Source: an uncultured Clostridia bacterium
GTDB lineage: Bacteria; Bacillota; Clostridia; Oscillospirales; Ruminococcaceae
Length of the DNA stretch: 7,644 nt
Assembly (NCBI GenBank): GCA_945835425.1
Contig: CAMAJC010000079.1
Coordinates: 1-7,644, forward strand
Direction of reading: 5' to 3'
The notes beneath the pieces were generated by a model that ran no database searches, was not told the origin of the DNA, and worked only from the letters and a program-made list of their open reading frames with translations. Both the position numbers and the translations under genes were made by a program. Shown here piece after piece: positions 1 through 5,578 of the stretch. Position 1 is the stretch's first letter; the number at the start of each line of letters is the position of its first letter.

Positions 1-807
1 ACAGGGCCGCTGCACCAGCCCATTTTCGTCCAAGATCCGCTGCGGAACCGGCGACACCCACATAAAGCTGCCGGGCACCGTCTGAAGCAGGTCAAACTGG
101 CTGCCGCGCTCGTATATGGAGATTTTTTTGGACGGACTGGCCATGGTCGCACCGGGCGACAGCTCCGACAGCGCGACCGGCGATTCCCGGGTATCCCCGT
201 GGACGATCTCAATAAAGCCGGACAGCATATGATAGGGGACCTCTTTCATCCCCGCCAAAGGGTGGTCTTTGGCCATCAGAATCTGCATATCGTATTCCCA
301 TAACAGCTCCGTCTGCAGCTTCGCGTCCTGAAAGCTGGCGGCAAAATAATGCTCATTCATCATCTGGTAGCGGACGATTCCAAGATCGGTCTCACCGTCC
401 GCAAATTGATGCAGAATCGTAAAAGGGTCCGTTTCCCGATACTCGATCGCGATCTGCTCCTCATCGCCAAGCCCTGCGACAAACCGCGCAAAAGCGTCGC
501 CGATGTAAGACGCACGCGGGACGCTGATGTTCATCCGGAGACAGCCGTCGGGATGCGGCCGGTAAAGGGATTCCAGCTCATCGATCTGGGAAAGGATGGT
601 CGAAGCGTAGGTCAGAAACTCCTCGCCCTTGCGGGTCACTTCCACGCCCTTTGCCGTGCGGTTGAAGATCGTAATGCCGGCTTCCTGTTCCAGCTGCCGG
701 ATCGCCTTGCTGAGGTTGGGCTGCCCCATCAGCAGGTTTTGCGCCGCCTTGGTGATCGATTTTGTCTTGCCGACTTCCACTGCATACCGCAGATATTGTG
801 TATTCAA
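1..807 (-). CDS. LysR-family transcriptional regulator (3' end missing)
   Basis: This is a LysR-type transcription factor, a family of DNA-binding regulators that usually bind a small effector and control nearby genes, often a divergent one. Reading the minus strand from 807 gives 269 codons with no stop before the window edge, so roughly 30 C-terminal residues are missing. The N-terminus has the family winged helix-turn-helix: residues 17-37 contain SITKAAQNLLMGQPNLSKAI, followed by QLEQEAGITIFNRT and VTRKGEEFLTYA. Residues from about 90 onward fit the periplasmic-binding-protein-like effector domain (for example DLGIVRYQM and LMAKDHPLAG). The start is TTG at 805-807: it gives the usual LysR N-terminus MNTQYLRYAVEVGKT and has an AAAGGAGGG ribosome binding site 8 bases upstream, whereas no ATG fits. 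The effector and targets cannot be told from sequence. The family call is secure. Confidence 0.93.
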   Translation of the reverse strand, partial: MNTQYLRYAVEVGKTKSITKAAQNLLMGQPNLSKAIRQLEQEAGITIFNRTAKGVEVTRKGEEFLTYASTILSQIDELESLYRPHPDGCLRMNISVPRASYIGDAFARFVAGLGDEEQIAIEYRETDPFTILHQFADGETDLGIVRYQMMNEHYFAASFQDAKLQTELLWEYDMQILMAKDHPLAGMKEVPYHMLSGFIEIVHGDTRESPVALSELSPGATMASPSKKISIYERGSQFDLLQTVPGSFMWVSPVPQRILDENGLVQRPC

Positions 808-833
808 AAGGCCGCCCTCCTTTGGTTATTACG

Positions 834-901
834 TTCCGACTATTATTATACAGAAGTATTCCATATTTTTCAACCGGCAAACCAACAAAATTCCGACTAT
901 T
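834..901. repeat. Pair of 11-bp direct repeats around the LysR promoter
   Basis: The 11-mer TTCCGACTATT occurs at 834-844 and again at 891-901, 57 bp apart start to start. The first copy covers the predicted LysR transcription start next to its -10 box. The second lies upstream of the LysR -35 box and about 50-60 bp upstream of the predicted start of the divergent gene. The placement suggests operator sites for the LysR protein or another regulator. This is inference from position, because the repeats are direct rather than the inverted T-N11-A form typical of the family. Confidence 0.45.
845..873 (-). promoter_or_regulatory. Sigma-A type promoter of the LysR gene
   Basis: On the minus strand a TTGAAA -35 box (868-873 in plus coordinates) is followed by exactly 17 bases and a perfect TATAAT -10 box (845-850). 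Transcription should begin near 838, about 30 bases before the TTG start. The spacer contains ATAC-N4-GTAT (848-859), a small dyad that could be part of a LysR-type box, although this is only suggestive. Confidence 0.8.
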
Positions 902-914
902 TTGCCAGATGATA

Positions 915-944
915 TTGCGTGGCAGCAAAAATCTGTGTTATACT
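915..944 (+). promoter_or_regulatory. Promoter of the small gene at 965
   Basis: A TTGCGT -35-like box (915-920) is followed by an 18-base spacer and TATACT (939-944). The -10 is preceded by TGT, making it an extended -10 (TGnTATACT). The predicted transcription start is near 951, which puts the ribosome binding site at the very 5' end of the message. Confidence 0.65.
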
Positions 945-964
945 GAAAAAAAGGAGCGATGAAA

Positions 965-1174
965 ATGGTTTGGTGGAAAACAGTTTACAGCGGCCCCAGC
1001 AGCAAGGTTCAGCAGCAGATCACGACCATCCTGCACCGGGAAGGGATTCCGTTCCGCTGCCATAGTGCAGGCTTTTCCCTTCACGCAGAAAAGGAAAACT
1101 ACCGGGTGTCGGTCCGCTCCGGCGATCTTGCCCTGGCGGTTCTGGTGCTGAAAAAGTACCGGGCGAAAAAATGA
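965..1174 (+). CDS. Small protein of unknown function (69 aa)
   Basis: I do not recognise this gene with confidence. It encodes a basic 69-residue protein starting MVWWKTVYSG and ending in AVLVLKKYRAKK, with no signal peptide, membrane segment or cysteine-based metal site. The pattern of an N-terminal strand, a helix with a 'REGIPFR' turn, and a second strand followed by a C-terminal helix loosely recalls the short DUF2007-type putative signalling proteins, but the similarity is weak. I chose ATG 965 over the in-frame ATG at 959. The AAGGAG ribosome binding site (951-956) is only 2 bases from 959 but 8 bases from 965. It has its own promoter, is divergent from the LysR gene and ends just before a terminator. 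That layout makes LysR control possible but unproven. Its codon use resembles that of its neighbours. Confidence 0.7.
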   Translation: MVWWKTVYSGPSSKVQQQITTILHREGIPFRCHSAGFSLHAEKENYRVSVRSGDLALAVLVLKKYRAKK

Positions 1175-1177
1175 CGG

Positions 1178-1214
1178 AAAAATTCCCCTGCGTCCATTCC
1201 AGAAGCAGGGGAAT
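1178..1214 (-). terminator. Intrinsic terminator between convergent genes
   Basis: ATTCCCCTGC (1182-1191) pairs perfectly with GCAGGGGAAT (1205-1214) across a 13-base loop, giving a 10-bp stem. On the minus strand the stem runs directly into TTTTT (1178-1182), a classic Rho-independent terminator for the rpe operon. It lies 3 bases beyond the stop of that operon's last gene. In the plus direction the tail is only weakly T-rich (CTGTTATTTC), so it may also end the small gene's transcript, but less efficiently. Confidence 0.82.
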
Positions 1215-1217
1215 CTG

Positions 1218-2468
1218 TTATTTCAGAATATACGAGGTAATGCCGCGCTCATAAAGTGCCGGAATAATCTCTTCCGAATCAATAACCGGCATCAGGGTCG
1301 AGACATCCGCCGTCACCCGGTCGAGAACCGCCGTATCGCTGCCGATGATCGGTGCGCTGGGCGTAAAGGTGAAGACATTGGGTGTTGCCGTATAAACCTG
1401 GGTTTTGACGCCCTCGGTGTAGCAATCGCCCTGATAGGCTGGGATTACCCGCAGCCCGGGAGCCGCGTCCTGCATCGATTCCAGGACATTTTGCAGCTGG
1501 TCGGTGCGGGAAACGCCGCCGTCCTTGCCGACGCCCAGCTTCTGCTGCAGCGTCGTGTTGGGATACTGGTTGCCGTAGACCAGCAGGTCTCTAAACCCTG
1601 CCTCGTCCAACTCCGCCGCAATGGTGCAGAGATAATCGACCGTATTGTCCATATACGGGTTCAGCCACGGCCTTCCGCCGTTTACGACCTTCGCGTCCAA
1701 CCAGGTCGTCGATCCGTCGTTCATCCAGAAATAGGAGGTTCCAAATCGGGTATGAGCCGCCGTATGGTCCTGCAGCGAATAAATCGCCGCCACCGGTTTC
1801 AGGTCATAGCTCTTGATCAGGCTGGTCAGCGACTCGATATCGACCTGTTTGGAGGAAACCGCACCGCAGTTTTTCGCGAGGGAAGAGCCGGTGCCGTAAT
1901 AAATCGTGCCCACATCGTCTTTCAGCAGCACGGCGACCGCGTTGTATGTATCTTTATCAACGCTCTCCAGGAAATCCCGAGCCGCATCCATCGACAGCGC
2001 AGTCTCCAGCGGCATGGTCACAGCCCGCAGCTCGCCGTCATCTGCCGGTTCCGGCTTATCCGGAGAGGGAACAAAGGCTGCAATCGGCATTCCGTATTTT
2101 GTAAAGGGATTTTCCTTTACAGGAGTGTAATTTGACGCAGCATCGCCATATTCGGCGTAAAGTGTTTCTACTTTATCGCTCTCAGCACTGCTTTCCGGTT
2201 CAGATACCGGCTCTGTGCCCGAACCGCCGCCCGGTTCTTCCGAGCCGGACGAGGAACCGTCCGGCAGCGATTCTTCCACGCCGGAATGCAGTCCCGGAAC
2301 TGTATCGTCCTTTCCCCGGTTCATCTCCGTGATCGCTTTGGCGCCGATGTAACCGACCCCAACCAGGATCACCAGCAGCAGCCCAAACAGTACGCTGCTG
2401 ATCATCCGCCGCTGTTTCCTGCGTCGGATCTGATAACCGGAGGAATAATGCTTGATTTTACGCCCCAT
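1218..2468 (-). CDS. Membrane-anchored putative glycoside-hydrolase-like protein (DUF4015-related)
   Basis: This 416-residue protein has a short basic cytoplasmic N-terminus, one membrane helix at about residues 23-46, and a Ser/Glu/Gly/Pro-rich low-complexity linker (about 50-100). An extracellular domain fills the rest. The domain resembles the DUF4015 TIM-barrel family of putative glycoside hydrolases: NAVAVLLKDDVGTIYY (176-191) matches that family's 'NAVVIDVKDD.G' strand, and WLNPYMDNTVDYL (268-280) matches its 'W.NPY...V.DY' strand. The following strand, usually 'GFDEIQFDYVRFP', reads GFRDLLVYGNQYPN (291-304), so the conserved acidic residues there are absent. It may therefore be a binding or inactive relative; a cell-wall or extracellular-glycan role is only inferred. 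The start has GGAG 6 bases upstream and lies 12 bp after rpe, so the two genes are probably co-transcribed. The membrane topology is clear, the family moderately so. Confidence 0.7.
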   Translation of the reverse strand: MGRKIKHYSSGYQIRRRKQRRMISSVLFGLLLVILVGVGYIGAKAITEMNRGKDDTVPGLHSGVEESLPDGSSSGSEEPGGGSGTEPVSEPESSAESDKVETLYAEYGDAASNYTPVKENPFTKYGMPIAAFVPSPDKPEPADDGELRAVTMPLETALSMDAARDFLESVDKDTYNAVAVLLKDDVGTIYYGTGSSLAKNCGAVSSKQVDIESLTSLIKSYDLKPVAAIYSLQDHTAAHTRFGTSYFWMNDGSTTWLDAKVVNGGRPWLNPYMDNTVDYLCTIAAELDEAGFRDLLVYGNQYPNTTLQQKLGVGKDGGVSRTDQLQNVLESMQDAAPGLRVIPAYQGDCYTEGVKTQVYTATPNVFTFTPSAPIIGSDTAVLDRVTADVSTLMPVIDSEEIIPALYERGITSYILK

Positions 2469-2480
2469 AGTATTCTCCGA

Positions 2481-3110
2481 TCAGCGCAGGGAAGCGATCG
2501 CTTCTGCCGGATCTTTCGCGCCGAATACATAGGAACCGGCCACCAGTACGCTTGCACCTGCTTCCCGGCAGAGCGCGCCGGTCATGCCGTTGATGCCGCC
2601 GTCCACGCTGATTTCCACCGTATCGCTGGCCGCACGGATTGCGCGGATTTTGTCCAGACAGGAGGGCATAAACTTCTGTCCGCCGAATCCCGGCTCGACA
2701 CTCATGACCAGCACCAGCTCGACCTGCGGAAGATAGGGCAGCACCGCCTCCGCAGGCGTACCCGGTTTGATGGAAATACCGGCCTTCATGCCGCGGGCAT
2801 GAATCGCCTCAATGGTTTTCTGCGGGTCGGAGCCGCTTTCCAGATGGAAGGTCAGAAAATCTGCGCCTGCGTCGGCAAAAGCGTCTACATAGGCAAGCGG
2901 CTCCTGAATCATCAGATGTACATCAAAAGTGAGCTTTGAAATCTTCCGCAGCGACTGGATGACCGGGATCCCGAAAGAAATATTGGGGACAAAAACGCCG
3001 TCCATCACATCGAGATGCAGCCACTCCGCACCGACCGCCGTAATTTTATCTAACTCCCGATCCAGCCTGCAAAAATCTGCTGCCAGCAGGGAAGGAGAGA
3101 TTTTCGTCAT
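2481..3110 (-). CDS. rpe: Ribulose-phosphate 3-epimerase
   Basis: The enzyme interconverts D-ribulose 5-phosphate and D-xylulose 5-phosphate in the cytosolic pentose phosphate pathway. The 209-residue product is a complete TIM barrel, slightly shorter than the usual 215-225. Expected active-site elements are all present: ISPSLLAADF at the N-terminus, HLDVMDG with metal ligand His32 and catalytic Asp34, FDVHLM with His65, MSVEPGFGGQ (136-145) forming the phosphate loop region, and VDGGI with catalytic Asp170, followed by VAGSYVFG. The ATG start has AAAGGA 8 bases upstream. It is the first gene of a two-gene transcript with the membrane-anchored protein downstream. In many Firmicutes rpe instead lies with rsgA and thiN, neither of which is visible here. 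It is read from a strong, apparently double promoter. Confidence 0.97.
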   Translation of the reverse strand: MTKISPSLLAADFCRLDRELDKITAVGAEWLHLDVMDGVFVPNISFGIPVIQSLRKISKLTFDVHLMIQEPLAYVDAFADAGADFLTFHLESGSDPQKTIEAIHARGMKAGISIKPGTPAEAVLPYLPQVELVLVMSVEPGFGGQKFMPSCLDKIRAIRAASDTVEISVDGGINGMTGALCREAGASVLVAGSYVFGAKDPAEAIASLR

Positions 3111-3133
3111 AATGACCGTCCTTTCATCAACAG

Positions 3134-3148
3134 GCGGGGTTAACCCGC
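3134..3148 (-). other. Small dyad in the rpe leader
   Basis: GCGGG (3134-3138) and CCCGC (3144-3148) flank GTTAA. The central GGGTTAACCC is a perfect 10-bp palindrome. It lies between the predicted rpe transcription starts and the ribosome binding site, so it could be a leader hairpin or an operator. It lacks a following T-tract in the rpe direction, so it is not a terminator. No function is assigned. Confidence 0.35.
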
Positions 3149-3160
3149 AAAATCAGACTA

Positions 3161-3198
3161 TATATATGCATTGTACCGCATTTTGTCAAAAAGGTCAA
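3161..3198 (-). promoter_or_regulatory. Two overlapping promoters of the rpe operon
   Basis: The minus strand carries two sigma-A type promoters offset by 9 bp. The first is TTGACC (3193-3198), 17 bases, TACAAT (3170-3175). The second is TTGACA (3184-3189), 17 bases, TATATA (3161-3166). Both have ideal spacing. They predict starts near 3163 and 3154, giving a leader of about 45-55 bases. Just upstream of the -35 boxes lies the perfect palindrome CCTTTAAAGG (3209-3218), a possible regulator site. Confidence 0.78.
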
Positions 3199-3290
3199 TC
3201 CCTGCGCGCCTTTAAAGGAAGTTATTTCCTATTTATATATGTTTTTTTCGGCCGGTCAGCAAATGAACCAGAATTTTTACAAACTCCCTC

Positions 3291-3319
3291 TTTACATCAG
3301 ACCGTTTTTCATGTAAAAT
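3291..3319 (+). promoter_or_regulatory. Promoter of the pyrH operon
   Basis: TTTACA (3291-3296), a 17-base spacer and TAAAAT (3314-3319) form a good sigma-A type promoter with a predicted start near 3326. The message would then carry a ~137-base leader containing the nested inverted-repeat element before the pyrH start. The rest of the 3199-3290 stretch is A/T-rich with short palindromes (3209-3218 and 3216-3230) and no gene that I can support. Confidence 0.7.
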
Positions 3320-3335
3320 AGGTGTAGAATTTTAT

Positions 3336-3432
3336 GGAAACCTCTGATTTAATGGTTTTCCCCGCCGAAGGCGGGGAAAAACTGCGCGAACACGCCTCTG
3401 AAAAAGAGAAAATCGAATAAATCAGAGCTTCC
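3336..3432 (+). repeat. Nested inverted-repeat element in the pyrH leader (MITE-like or leader RNA)
   Basis: This 97-base element is bounded by inverted repeats. GGAA (3336-3339) pairs with TTCC (3429-3432), and after a small internal loop CTCTGATTTA (3342-3351) pairs perfectly with TAAATCAGAG (3418-3427). Inside is a perfect 11-bp hairpin, TTTTCCCCGCC (3356-3366) and GGCGGGGAAAA (3370-3380) with a GAA loop. A second CCTCTGA (3395-3401) offers TCAGAG (3422-3427) a competing partner. The ends, GGAA followed by about TCTGATTTA, look like transposon terminal repeats, reminiscent of IS5-type ends, which suggests a short non-autonomous element. No clear target duplication is seen: the flanks are TTAT on the left and TAAG on the right. 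Because it sits wholly within the predicted pyrH leader, its folding could affect translation or transcript stability. Which of these applies is undecided. Confidence 0.6.
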
Positions 3433-3462
3433 TAAGGTTAATATAGGAGAGGAAGTATACCT

Positions 3463-4173
3463 ATGGGACTCAAATATAATCGTATCCTGTTAAAGCTCTC
3501 CGGCGAAGCGCTGGCCGGTGAACAGAAATTTGGATTAAACTATGATGTGATCAACCCGATCTGCGAAGCAATCCGCGACGCGGCGGCTCTGGGCGTCCAG
3601 ATCGCCATCGTCGTCGGCGGCGGCAACTTCTGGCGCGGCAGAAGCAGCGGCTCGATGGACCGCACCCGCGCCGACCATATCGGCATGCTGGGCACCGCCA
3701 TGAACGCCCTGGCTGTGGCCGACGCGCTGGAGCACCTGGGCGTCGACGTCCGGGTCCAGACCGCCATTTCGATGCAGCAGGTCGCCGAACCCTATATCCG
3801 CAACCGTGCGGTTCGTCATCTGGAAAAGGGCAGGGTCGTCGTCTTCGGCTGCGGCACCGGCAACCCCTTCTTCTCGACCGATACAGCCGCTTCCCTGCGG
3901 GCAGCTGAAATCAGCGCCGACGTCGTTTTCAAGGCCACGATGGTCGACGGCGTATACGATAAGGACCCCCATAAATATGACGACGCGGTCAAGTACGATA
4001 CCCTGACCGTTTCGGAAGTTCTGAGCAAAAACCTCGGCGTCATGGACGCGACTGCCGCTTCGATGTGCAAAGACAACGATCTCCCGATGCTGGTATTCGA
4101 CCTTTCCGATCCCCAGAACATCGTCCGCGCAGTTAAAGGCGAAAATGTTGGCACCCTCGTGATGCCCGAATAA
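3463..4173 (+). CDS. pyrH: UMP kinase (uridylate kinase)
   Basis: PyrH phosphorylates UMP to UDP with ATP in the cytosol, a committed step in making pyrimidine nucleotides; it is usually GTP-activated and UTP-inhibited. The 236-residue product has the full amino-acid-kinase fold typical of bacterial UMP kinases. ILLKLSGEAL (8-17) contains nucleotide-binding Lys11, VVGGGNFWRG (50-59) is the glycine-rich loop, and ADHIGMLGTAMNALA (70-84) contacts UMP. GCGTGNPFFSTDTAA (129-143) is the UMP-binding signature, with Cys where Gly is more common, and VDGVYDKDP is the ATP-site motif. The ATG has AGGAGAGG about 10 bases upstream. It is the first gene of pyrH-frr-uppS-cdsA. The codons strongly favour C-ending forms, as expected for a well-expressed gene. 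rpsB and tsf, often just upstream in Firmicutes, are absent. Confidence 0.98.
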   Translation: MGLKYNRILLKLSGEALAGEQKFGLNYDVINPICEAIRDAAALGVQIAIVVGGGNFWRGRSSGSMDRTRADHIGMLGTAMNALAVADALEHLGVDVRVQTAISMQQVAEPYIRNRAVRHLEKGRVVVFGCGTGNPFFSTDTAASLRAAEISADVVFKATMVDGVYDKDPHKYDDAVKYDTLTVSEVLSKNLGVMDATAASMCKDNDLPMLVFDLSDPQNIVRAVKGENVGTLVMPE

Positions 4174-4200
4174 TATATTTTTTGAAAGGCAGGTACCCTT

Positions 4201-4755
4201 ATGAAAAACGAGATTAAAAAAGCTGAGCAGAAGATGCAGAAAGCCCTGAACGCCCTTAATTCCAATTTTAACACCATCCGCGCAGGCCGCGCCAACCCGG
4301 CAGTCCTTGACCGGATCACCGTTGAGTATTACGGAACCTCCACCCCCATCAATCAGATGGCCGCTATTTCGGTTCCCGATCCCCGCACCCTGATGATCGC
4401 TCCCTGGGACAGATCGACCCTGAAGAGCATCGAAAAGGCGATCCAGACCTCTGATCTGGGCATCAACCCCAACAACGACGGCAGCGTCATCCGCCTGATC
4501 TTCCCGCCCATGACCTCCGAGCGCAGAAACGAGCTGGCCAAGGAAGTCCACAAGATGACCGAGGAAGGCAAGGTTGCCCTGCGCAACATCCGCAGAGACG
4601 CGATGGATAAGATCAAAGCCATGAAGAAAAACGGCGATATCACCGAAGACGATGTAAAAGACGGCGAGAAGGAAATCCAGAAGATCACCGATAAATACGT
4701 CAAGGAAGCCGATTCCATGGGCGAAAAGAAGATCAAGGAGATTCAGGAGATCTGA
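4201..4755 (+). CDS. frr: Ribosome recycling factor
   Basis: RRF works with EF-G (and IF3) to split the post-termination ribosome and free mRNA and tRNA. The 184-residue length is the family norm (about 185). The N-terminal helix carries FNTIRAGRANP (23-33), then VEYYGTSTPINQMA and the domain II region with DPRTLMIAPWD, and the C-terminal helices include VALRNIRRDAMDKIK. Arg132 occupies the position of the functionally critical arginine of the E. coli protein. Two helices from domain I and the charged C-terminus (EKKIKEIQEI) complete the three-helix bundle. The start ATG lies 27 bases after pyrH and is preceded by GAAAGGCAGG. The stop TGA overlaps the uppS start (TGATG), implying translational coupling. 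Codon use is strongly biased, like pyrH. Confidence 0.98.
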   Translation: MKNEIKKAEQKMQKALNALNSNFNTIRAGRANPAVLDRITVEYYGTSTPINQMAAISVPDPRTLMIAPWDRSTLKSIEKAIQTSDLGINPNNDGSVIRLIFPPMTSERRNELAKEVHKMTEEGKVALRNIRRDAMDKIKAMKKNGDITEDDVKDGEKEIQKITDKYVKEADSMGEKKIKEIQEI

Positions 4756-5468
4756 TGGCAGAGATACGCGACCTCCCGACCCACGTCGGGATTATTATGG
4801 ACGGCAACGGCCGGTGGGCACAGAAACGCGGCCTTCCGCGAAAGATGGGTCACCGGGCCGGCGCGTCTGCTTTTAAAGACATTGCCCGTTATGCCAATAA
4901 AATTGGGCTGAAATACCTGACTGCCTACGTCTTTTCCACCGAAAACTGGAAGCGGCCGCAGGATGAGATCGATTCGATCATCAAGCTTCTGCGCTCTTAT
5001 CTGGACGAGATGGACGGATATTCCAAGGAAAATATCCGGGTGCGCTTTATCGGCGACCGCACGGTTTTTGATGAAGATATTCAGGCAAAAATGCGCAAAG
5101 CCGAAGAAAAGAGCAAAAACGCGACCGGCCTGACGCTGATTCTGGCGATCAATTACGGCGGAAGAGCGGAGATCGCCCATGCCGCCAGCCTGCTGGCAGC
5201 GGACGTCAAAGCAGGGAAGGTGGAGCCGGAAAAGGTGGATGAAGCCCTTTTCGCCCATTATCTTTACACCGACGGCATCCCGGATGTGGACCTGCTTATC
5301 CGTCCCAGCGGCGAGTACCGCCTTTCCAATTTCCTGATCTGGCAGTGCGCCTACGCGGAATACGTCTTCATGTCCGGCGTCCTCTGGCCTGATTTCAAGC
5401 CGGAAACCCTGGAAGAAGCGCTGGCGGAATATCAGAAACGCTCCAGACGGTTCGGCGGTTTGGCATGA
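4755..5468 (+). CDS. uppS: Isoprenyl transferase (undecaprenyl diphosphate synthase)
   Basis: UppS extends farnesyl diphosphate with isopentenyl diphosphate units in cis to make undecaprenyl diphosphate, the lipid carrier for peptidoglycan and other wall polymers; it acts at the cytoplasmic face of the membrane. The 237-residue product has all signature regions. VGIIMDGNGRWA carries the catalytic Asp16, GHRAGA includes His33, and YVFSTENWKRP lies at 58-68. INYGGRAEI follows, and RPSGEYRLSNFLIWQ together with YAEY provides the diphosphate-binding Arg residues and the metal-binding Glu. RPSGE replaces the commoner RTSGE, a conservative change. The start overlaps the frr stop by one base, with AGGAG 5 bases upstream, so translation is probably coupled to frr. 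Confidence 0.98.
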   Translation: MAEIRDLPTHVGIIMDGNGRWAQKRGLPRKMGHRAGASAFKDIARYANKIGLKYLTAYVFSTENWKRPQDEIDSIIKLLRSYLDEMDGYSKENIRVRFIGDRTVFDEDIQAKMRKAEEKSKNATGLTLILAINYGGRAEIAHAASLLAADVKAGKVEPEKVDEALFAHYLYTDGIPDVDLLIRPSGEYRLSNFLIWQCAYAEYVFMSGVLWPDFKPETLEEALAEYQKRSRRFGGLA

Positions 5469-5578
5469 CGAAATGGCTGGCCTGATGAAAGGCTCCAGTC
5501 GTTTACCAAGGGTCTTTGACTATATGCCCATTTCCTGTGCATCAATCAGAGTTCCCAAAGAAAGGCACGGTCTTTTTG

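Noticed and set aside
349..946. Several open frames (349-912 plus, 629-946 plus, 578-928 minus) over the LysR gene
   Set aside because: The LysR frame on the minus strand gives an unmistakable helix-turn-helix protein over this whole stretch. The others are shadows.
1491..2135. Plus-strand open frame of 214 codons opposite the membrane-anchored protein
   Set aside because: It is antisense to a gene with a clear membrane helix and domain, and has no supported start or family resemblance.
3356..3380. Hairpin TTTTCCCCGCC/GGCGGGGAAAA as a transcription terminator or attenuator
   Set aside because: The stem is strong, but neither direction is followed by a run of T beyond the stem itself, so a simple intrinsic terminator is not supported.
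3535..4551. Long minus-strand open frame (338 codons) opposite pyrH and frr
   Set aside because: It is antisense to two clear, complete housekeeping genes, lacks a family match, and is explained by their C/G-biased third codon positions.
5516..5578. TTG start at 5516 extending CdsA by 21 residues
   Set aside because: The extra residues (TICPFPVHQSEFPKK...) do not resemble a CdsA N-terminus, while MKQRLITAAVAL at 5579 does, and no good ribosome binding site precedes 5516.
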